A DNA stretch of 9,423 nt from an uncultured Oscillospiraceae bacterium. GTDB lineage: Bacteria; Bacillota; Clostridia; Oscillospirales; Ruminococcaceae. The stretch lies in assembly GCA_910579125.1 (NCBI GenBank), contig CAJTTH010000046.1, positions 1,098 through 10,520 on the forward strand, given 5' to 3'. Below are positions 4,387 to 9,423 of the stretch, piece after piece. The position numbers and the translations under genes are program-made. Position 1 is the stretch's first letter. Each line of letters starts with the position of its first letter. The notes under the pieces were generated by a model. It did no database searches and was not told where the DNA came from. It saw only the letters and a list, made by a program, of their open reading frames with translations.

Positions 4387-5928
4387 CTATTCCCACTCAA
4401 TAGTAGCCGGCGGCTTAGAGGTAACATCATAAACCACGCGGTTAATATTTGCAACCTCATTAACGATACGCACGGAAACCTTCTCAAGCACGTCATAAGG
4501 AATGCGCGAAAAATCCGCAGTCATAAAATCGGAGGTAGTAACGCCGCGGAGCGCGAGGGTATAATCGTAAGTTCTGCCGTCGCCCATAACGCCGACGGAG
4601 CGCATATTGGTGAGCACAGCAAAGTACTGATTTATGGAGCGGTCGAGCCCCGCGTTGGCTATTTCCTCACGGAAGATAGCATCCGCGTCCTGTAATGTCG
4701 CCACCTTTTCGGGAGTAATATCGCCGATAATGCGTATCGCCAGTCCCGGTCCCGGGAACGGCTGCCGCCATACCAGCTTTTCGTCCAACCCAAGAGCCGT
4801 TCCGAGCTTGCGAACCTCGTCCTTGAACAGCAGACGCAGAGGCTCGATAATCTCTTTGAAATCAACGTAATCGGGCAGACCGCCGACGTTGTGATGAGAT
4901 TTTATCACGGCGGCGTCGCCGAGCCCGGACTCGATAACATCGGGGTAGATCGTACCCTGAACAAGATAGTCCACCCTGCCGATCTTCTTAGCCTCTTCCT
5001 CGAATACGCGGATAAACTCTTCGCCGATAATTTTGCGTTTCTTTTCGGGTTCATCAACGCCCGCGAGCTTGCCGAGAAAACGCTCGCCCGCGTTCACGCG
5101 CACGAAATTCACGCCGCTGTCCGCGAACGCCGCCTCGACCTCGTCGCCCTCGTTCTTGCGCATTAAACCGTGATCGACAAAAATACAGGTGAGCTGATTG
5201 CCGATAGCGTTCGCCAGCAGCTTACACGCGACCGAGCTGTCCACGCCGCCCGAAAGCGCAAGCAGAGCCTTGCTGTCTCCGGCCTTTTCGCGAATTTCTC
5301 TGATAGCCGTCTGCGCGTATTCCTCCATAGTCCAGTCACCCGTGCAGCCGCAAACTTTGTAAAGGAAGTTTCCGAGCATTTCAAAGCCCTGTTCGGTATG
5401 ATTTACCTCGGGGTGGAACTGTGTACCGTAAAACTTCTTTTCGGGATTTTCGATAGCTCCGTACGGGCACTTGTCGCTGTGACCTACCGAACGGAAGCCC
5501 TCGGGAAGCGTTTCTATGTAATCGTTGTGGCTCATCCATACAATGGATTTTTCCTTTAAACCGCTGAACAGCAGCGAGCTGTTGTCAAATTGGCAGTCCG
5601 TTCTGCCAAACTCGGCGGCGGCGTTTTCATTAGCTGCTCCGATAACTCCGCCCAGACCGTACACCAGGAACTGTGCGCCGTAGCAAATTCCCAGAATAGG
5701 CACGCCCAACTCGAATATTTCTTTGCTCATACGCGGCGAGGTCTCCAGATAAACGGAATTGGGTCCTCCCGTGAAGATTATGCCTTTCGGATTTTTTGCG
5801 CGTATCTCCTCTATCGGGGTCTTGTACGAAATAACCTCGCAGTAGATCTTATGCTCGCGCACGCGGCGCGCTATAAGCTGATTGTACTGTCCTCCAAAGT
5901 CGATAACAAGTACCAATTCATGTGTCAT
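4387..5928 (-). CDS. guaA: GMP synthase (glutamine-hydrolysing)
   Basis: This cytosolic enzyme makes GMP from XMP, glutamine and ATP, the last step of guanine nucleotide synthesis. It has 513 residues, the length usual in Bacillus. The class I glutamine amidotransferase domain (1-190) has the nucleophile Cys82 in GICYGAQ and His172/Glu174 in FHPEV. The ATP pyrophosphatase domain has the P-loop SGGVDSS at 226-232. The C-terminal dimerization domain includes RQPFPGPGLAIRI (388-400) and the near-invariant ending KPPATIEWE. The ATG at 5928 has AAAGGA upstream, and the protein starts at the typical MTHELVLVIDFGGQY. It lies 22 nt after the acidic protein gene and is the last gene of the operon. Its 3' end is intact and faces the mobile element. 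Insertion of islands at this spot usually recreates the final codons. No key residue is missing. Confidence 0.98.
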   Translation of the reverse strand: MTHELVLVIDFGGQYNQLIARRVREHKIYCEVISYKTPIEEIRAKNPKGIIFTGGPNSVYLETSPRMSKEIFELGVPILGICYGAQFLVYGLGGVIGAANENAAAEFGRTDCQFDNSSLLFSGLKEKSIVWMSHNDYIETLPEGFRSVGHSDKCPYGAIENPEKKFYGTQFHPEVNHTEQGFEMLGNFLYKVCGCTGDWTMEEYAQTAIREIREKAGDSKALLALSGGVDSSVACKLLANAIGNQLTCIFVDHGLMRKNEGDEVEAAFADSGVNFVRVNAGERFLGKLAGVDEPEKKRKIIGEEFIRVFEEEAKKIGRVDYLVQGTIYPDVIESGLGDAAVIKSHHNVGGLPDYVDFKEIIEPLRLLFKDEVRKLGTALGLDEKLVWRQPFPGPGLAIRIIGDITPEKVATLQDADAIFREEIANAGLDRSINQYFAVLTNMRSVGVMGDGRTYDYTLALRGVTTSDFMTADFSRIPYDVLEKVSVRIVNEVANINRVVYDVTSKPPATIEWE

Positions 5929-5950
5929 AATTCTTTTCCTTTCCTTTATC

Positions 5951-7591
5951 TTAAACTCTCATATCCAGCATAGAAAGCGTTATCCCCGCAGGACCGAACC
6001 GTCTGAAAAAATCGTTCAGCCGTTCCTTTGTCTCGGGAGTTTCCGCAATTCTGTCGGCATACGACAGCATCTGAAACATCATGAAAAACATTGCTCTTTC
6101 CGCAATATCCTCACCCGATTTGAAATATTGGTCAATGTCGTTTGCTGCCAATCTCAGCTCCGTAATTCTCGGCATAAGCACCTTCGGGACTTTTGCCTCG
6201 TCCGCGGCAATGTCGGCGAACGCCCTTGCCGAGTTGAGCAGCTTGTCCTTAAGCTCCGTTTCGATCTGCTCCATAGACAGCCGCCCGTTCTCGATAAGCT
6301 CACGCAGATTGCGGCTCGCCTTTATGTAGATATCTCCCCAGATCGGCTCGACCGAGAGCTTGTCGTTGTCGGGGTCTTCCTCGGGAAGCGCGGAGATCTC
6401 GCTTATTGTTTTCAGATCCGCGCCTATGTCAAATAACTCGGGTTCTTCCGCATTATCCGACGGATTGTCATCAGGCTGTTCGCGCGGTTCGTCCTCGGTG
6501 CCGTTTATTTCGTTAAGCGATTCCGCGAGAAACGACAGCGTTTCCTCGCGCGACATATTCTGTATCTCCGTCAACGCGTCGCCGTCGGGCTCTATCCCGT
6601 CATTATCTTCGTGAACCTCCGTTTCGGCAGCTTCAACGGCTTTCGGCGAATCGGATCTTGCTTCCTCGTTTTCACGCGAATACAGAACTATCTTTTCAAA
6701 CGGAGCTTTTTCCTTTTCGGGAGCGGTCATTTCTTCAACAATCTCCGCCTTGTCTATTTCAAGTAATACGCTCTCCGCAACAGGCTCCGCGACCGCAATT
6801 GTCGGAATTTCCTCCGCAACATCGTGCTTTTTCTCAAAGAAGCTGCCGCTTATCCAGTTTATCTTTTCCTCTGGAATAGGCACGGGCTTGTAGTCCTCCG
6901 GAACGGAAACGGTCTTTTCGTCGGGTATCTTTATCGTTGTGCTTTCCGTTATTACGGGAACGCCGTCTTCGGGAGCGAACTCGTCAAAATCGTCGATCTC
7001 TCCAAACCCGTCCGCGACTCCCCATATATCCGTTTCCGCCGCGCTCGGTTCTTCCGCCTTGTCGGACGGCTCGTCGGCAAACGTTACGGGATCAATTTCG
7101 GGTCGGGGCATCGGCAGCTCCGCAAAGCGCGTTTCCGGAGAGTGTTCCTCGCGAAACGCGTTCTCCGAAAGACGCTGCGCGATTATTTTCGCATATTCCT
7201 CGGCCTGTGCCCTGTGCTCGCCCGCGATCCTGCTTTCAACGGACAGCTCCTCAATAAACCGCTTAAGCTCGGATTTATCCAGCGAATAATCGCTTATTCT
7301 GATCTCAAAGCCCTCTCCCGAGACCGCCAGCTCGTCCGCGAAAAAATCCTCAAAGCTGCTGATAATCTGCATATTCTTTATATCGGAATAGGCGATCTCG
7401 CGCGGTCTGCCGTTCCCGAAAAACACCGTCATCTCATCGCGGAGAAACGCTATCCCGCGCGTGCCGTTCTGCTCCTGAGATGTGTCTATAAAGCACAGTG
7501 TTCCGCCGCCGCGCGTAAATCTGCACACTCCCGAGGAGCTGTAATTCGTGCTTATCTTCCGGCACTGCGCTTCAATATATTCCCGAGTCAT
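5951..7591 (-). CDS. Unrecognised acidic protein, PH-like N-terminus and helical C-terminus
   Basis: The product has 546 residues with no signal peptide or membrane segment. Residues about 25-117 alternate short strands and end in a helix (RGIAFLRDEMTVFF, IAYSDIKNMQI, FEIRISDYSLDKSELKRFIEEL). This pattern resembles a bacterial PH-like domain. Residues about 145-410 are rich in Glu, Asp, Pro, Ser and Ala, with few hydrophobic stretches, and are probably disordered. Residues 412-546 are mainly helical (RNLRELIENGRLSMEQIETE, DIAERAMFFMMFQMLSYADR). The frame is open to 7633. I chose the ATG at 7591, which overlaps the pncB stop as ATGA and has GGGGGAG just before it. The tight coupling to pncB and the 22-nt gap to guaA place it in the host operon. 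No enzyme motif is visible. A scaffold or regulatory protein is possible, but the function is unknown. Confidence 0.85.
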   Translation of the reverse strand: MTREYIEAQCRKISTNYSSSGVCRFTRGGGTLCFIDTSQEQNGTRGIAFLRDEMTVFFGNGRPREIAYSDIKNMQIISSFEDFFADELAVSGEGFEIRISDYSLDKSELKRFIEELSVESRIAGEHRAQAEEYAKIIAQRLSENAFREEHSPETRFAELPMPRPEIDPVTFADEPSDKAEEPSAAETDIWGVADGFGEIDDFDEFAPEDGVPVITESTTIKIPDEKTVSVPEDYKPVPIPEEKINWISGSFFEKKHDVAEEIPTIAVAEPVAESVLLEIDKAEIVEEMTAPEKEKAPFEKIVLYSRENEEARSDSPKAVEAAETEVHEDNDGIEPDGDALTEIQNMSREETLSFLAESLNEINGTEDEPREQPDDNPSDNAEEPELFDIGADLKTISEISALPEEDPDNDKLSVEPIWGDIYIKASRNLRELIENGRLSMEQIETELKDKLLNSARAFADIAADEAKVPKVLMPRITELRLAANDIDQYFKSGEDIAERAMFFMMFQMLSYADRIAETPETKERLNDFFRRFGPAGITLSMLDMRV

Positions 7592-9030
7592 AGCTCCCCC
7601 TTGTCGGAAAGTAGTTTCTGCTTGATATCCCACAGCTTCTGCGACAAGTCAACGTAGTATGTGTGCGGATTTTCAAACCGCAGCACCGATTCCCACATGG
7701 TGCCGAGCTGCTCCGCGCAGTACGCCTTTATATCCCCGATACTCGGCGAATCGTACACGCGTTTGCCGTTTAAGAACACGGGAATTTGCAGCTCCTTTGC
7801 CGTAAAATCGGTCATTGTTTTGCGTTTCCACGTGAAATCGGGGTCAAACAACTCGAGCGGCTTGCTCTCGTCGACAGTTTCGTCGTGAACGCACAACAGG
7901 TCGGCAGCCGCCTTGCCCGTTTTGTTGTCGAATATTCTGTACAGCTTTTTGTAATGCGGATTGGTGATCTTGACCACGTTTTCGCTGATCTTTATCTTTG
8001 GCGTGATCACGCCGTTCTCCTCCGTTGCACAGAGCTTGTAAACCCCGCCGAACACGGGCTCGGAGCTTGCGGTGATGAGCCGCTCGCCCACTCCGAACGA
8101 ATCCACCTTCGCGCCTTGGTTTATTAAATCGGTTATAATGTGCTCGTCAAGCGAGTTAGACGCAACGATCTTACAATCGGGATACCCCGCTGCGTCCAGC
8201 ATTTTCCGCGCCTCTATCGACAAATACGCTATATCGCCGGAATCCAGCCGTATGCCGATGGGTCTCGCGCCGAGGGGCTTCAGAATATTGTCGAACGCCT
8301 TTATCGCGTTGGGAACACCCGATTTCAGCACGTTGTAGGTATCGACGAGCAGCACCGCACCGTGCGGATAAACGCGGCAGTATTCCTCGAACGCCTCCAA
8401 TTCGGAATCGAACATCTGTACCCAGCTGTGCGCCATAGTTCCCGTCGCGGGAACGCCGTACAGCTCGTCCGACATCACGCACGCCGTTCCCGAGCAGCCG
8501 CCGATATACGCGGCTCTCGCGCCGAGTATCGCGCCCGCCGTGCCCTGTGCTCTCCGCGAGCCGAATTCCGAGATTGCGCGCCCCTGTGCCGCGCGGGCTA
8601 TGCGGCTCGCCTTGGTCGCGATAAGCGACTGATGATTTACCAGAAGCAGCAGCATCGTTTCAATAAGCTGCGCCTGGATTGCGGGCGCGCGCACCGTAAT
8701 AAGCGGTTCGTTCGGGAAAACGGGTGTGCCCTCGGGTATCGCGAAAATATCCCCTTCAAATTTAAACCCGCGCAGATAAGCCAGAAACTCCTCCGAGAAT
8801 ATCCCCTTTGAGCGCAGAAAGTCAACGTCCTTATCCGAAAAACGCAGATTTTCAATATATTCAATAACCTGTTCCAGCCCCGTGCATATCGCGTAGCCGC
8901 CGTTATCGGGAACGCGGCGGAAGAACATATCGAAATACGCGGTCCTGTCGGCGTGCTTTGTCTTAAAGTAGCCGTTTCCCATGGTGAGCTGATAAAAGTC
9001 GCATAACATTGTGAAATTCTGTTCGTTCAT
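7588..9030 (-). CDS. pncB: Nicotinate phosphoribosyltransferase
   Basis: This enzyme joins nicotinate to phosphoribosyl pyrophosphate with ATP use, giving nicotinate mononucleotide for NAD salvage. It has 480 residues. The N-terminus LCDFYQLTMGNGYF (9-22) is typical of the family. Other landmarks are EFGSRR (155-160), the active-site region GTMAHSWVQMF (197-207) with His201 as the probable phosphorylated histidine, the phosphate-binding GIRLDSGD (259-266) and FGVGERL (312-318). The length and the insertion pattern fit the Firmicute/Gram-positive form rather than the 400-residue enterobacterial one. The ATG at 9030 has AAAGGAAG 8 nt upstream. It follows the DUF3592-like gene by 23 nt and overlaps the next gene by 4 nt (ATGA), so the operon is translationally coupled. 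No oddity is seen. Confidence 0.96.
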   Translation of the reverse strand: MNEQNFTMLCDFYQLTMGNGYFKTKHADRTAYFDMFFRRVPDNGGYAICTGLEQVIEYIENLRFSDKDVDFLRSKGIFSEEFLAYLRGFKFEGDIFAIPEGTPVFPNEPLITVRAPAIQAQLIETMLLLLVNHQSLIATKASRIARAAQGRAISEFGSRRAQGTAGAILGARAAYIGGCSGTACVMSDELYGVPATGTMAHSWVQMFDSELEAFEEYCRVYPHGAVLLVDTYNVLKSGVPNAIKAFDNILKPLGARPIGIRLDSGDIAYLSIEARKMLDAAGYPDCKIVASNSLDEHIITDLINQGAKVDSFGVGERLITASSEPVFGGVYKLCATEENGVITPKIKISENVVKITNPHYKKLYRIFDNKTGKAAADLLCVHDETVDESKPLELFDPDFTWKRKTMTDFTAKELQIPVFLNGKRVYDSPSIGDIKAYCAEQLGTMWESVLRFENPHTYYVDLSQKLWDIKQKLLSDKGEL

Positions 9031-9053
9031 AGTTATTTCTTCCTTTCGGGAAT

Positions 9054-9423
9054 TTATTTATTGTAAGTGCAAGACGACGCTGTCACCGCAATAACAGCCG
9101 CTTGAAAAAGCGTTCCGAAAACCGCGTTAAAAATCACGAAAGCGCGCCCCCTCGGAATAACCAGATAATTATCGGTATCGCCCGGGTCAACACACAAACT
9201 GAGATTTTCGCCCGTGCGCGTCCAACATCGGAATATCGTGAAGTTGTACAGTTTCTTGATAAACGTCTTACCGCAAATTTCAAAACGTATGGTGCTTATG
9301 CTCATTCTGTTTTGTTTGCTGTTTTGATTTTCTCCCTCAATTCTCGTTGACAATACCTTTGCCTCGACAGCTATTCCCGATTTTTTCAATTTTGGCAGGC
9401 TTAACAAAACACAAACGGGAACA
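9054..9423 (-). CDS. DUF3592-like membrane protein, N-terminus outside the window
   Basis: About 122 residues are visible, and the frame stays open to the right edge. The first residues (VPVCVLLSL) look like the end of a membrane helix. Then comes a strand-rich segment with KSGIAVEAKVLSTRIEG, TIRFEICGKTFIKK and ENLSLCVDPGDTDNYLVI. The pattern of a variable linker, a '-x-G-K-x-F' hairpin and a 'vDPxxPxxYLI' ending resembles DUF3592 proteins. A second hydrophobic helix (AFVIFNAVFGTLFQAAVIAV) lies near the C-terminus. The topology of helix, outside domain, helix fits that family. The role of DUF3592 proteins is unknown. It precedes pncB by 23 nt on the same strand and is probably co-transcribed. 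A TTG at 9407 could serve as a start, but no ribosome site is visible there, and the true start is more likely beyond the edge. Confidence 0.6.
   Translation of the reverse strand, partial: VPVCVLLSLPKLKKSGIAVEAKVLSTRIEGENQNSKQNRMSISTIRFEICGKTFIKKLYNFTIFRCWTRTGENLSLCVDPGDTDNYLVIPRGRAFVIFNAVFGTLFQAAVIAVTASSCTYNK

Noticed and set aside
4309..4695. 128-residue + strand frame crossing the guaA end
   Set aside because: It overlaps the conserved guaA C-terminus on the opposite strand and has no initiation signal.
6824..7657. 277-residue open frame on the + strand
   Set aside because: It lies opposite the acidic protein gene, has basic, low-complexity content and no ribosome site. It is a shadow of codon bias in the real minus-strand gene.
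8140..8811. 223-residue open frame on the + strand
   Set aside because: It is antisense to pncB, whose identity is secure. Its Arg-rich composition is typical of a shadow frame.
1..9423. CRISPR array, tRNA, rRNA, riboswitch or insertion sequence
   Set aside because: I saw no regularly spaced repeats, cloverleaf, rRNA-like blocks, purine riboswitch ahead of the operon (its start is outside the window) or transposase motifs.

Overview
The window looks like chromosomal DNA of a low-to-mid GC Firmicute, most likely a gut-type member of the Clostridia (Oscillospiraceae/Lachnospiraceae-like). The grounds are AGGAGG-type ribosome binding sites, sigma-A-type promoters, a Bacillus-length GMP synthase, and a mobilization module of a kind common in Clostridiales. 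I identified families by eye from motifs. No database search was run.

Left part (about 1-4380) is an integrated mobilizable element or its remnant. From the right end inward it has an XRE-type regulator on the + strand, and divergent from it an excisionase-like HTH protein. Next comes the N-terminal stub of a tyrosine integrase, joined out of frame to a RepA-like P-loop ATPase. Then follow a 54-residue membrane protein and a MobV (Mob/Pre) relaxase that starts with GTG. The span upstream of the relaxase gene is full of inverted repeats and is the likely oriT. A second palindrome built from copies of a 9-bp word sits between the ATPase and the small membrane protein. A terminator follows the relaxase gene. 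The first 157 bases hold the C-terminus of an unidentified membrane protein on the + strand.

The junction lies at the 3' end of guaA. The element ends somewhere in the gap of about 175 bp between the regulator stop and the guaA stop. The 3' end of guaA is a well-known integration site for genomic islands, so the position fits site-specific insertion. The second att copy is not in this window.

Right part (4387-9423) is a compact minus-strand host operon. In transcription order it has a DUF3592-like membrane protein (cut by the window edge), pncB (nicotinate phosphoribosyltransferase), an unrecognised 546-residue protein with a possible PH-like N-terminus, a long acidic middle and a helical C-terminus, and guaA (GMP synthase). 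Spacings are 23 nt, a 4-nt ATGA overlap and 22 nt. The two recognised enzymes serve NAD salvage and GMP synthesis.

The most notable points are the integrase/ATPase out-of-frame fusion, which leaves the ATPase without a good start codon, the 9-bp repeat palindrome beside the helicase-like gene, the candidate oriT, and the unexplained acidic protein between pncB and guaA. I see no CRISPR array, tRNA, rRNA or recognisable defence system.
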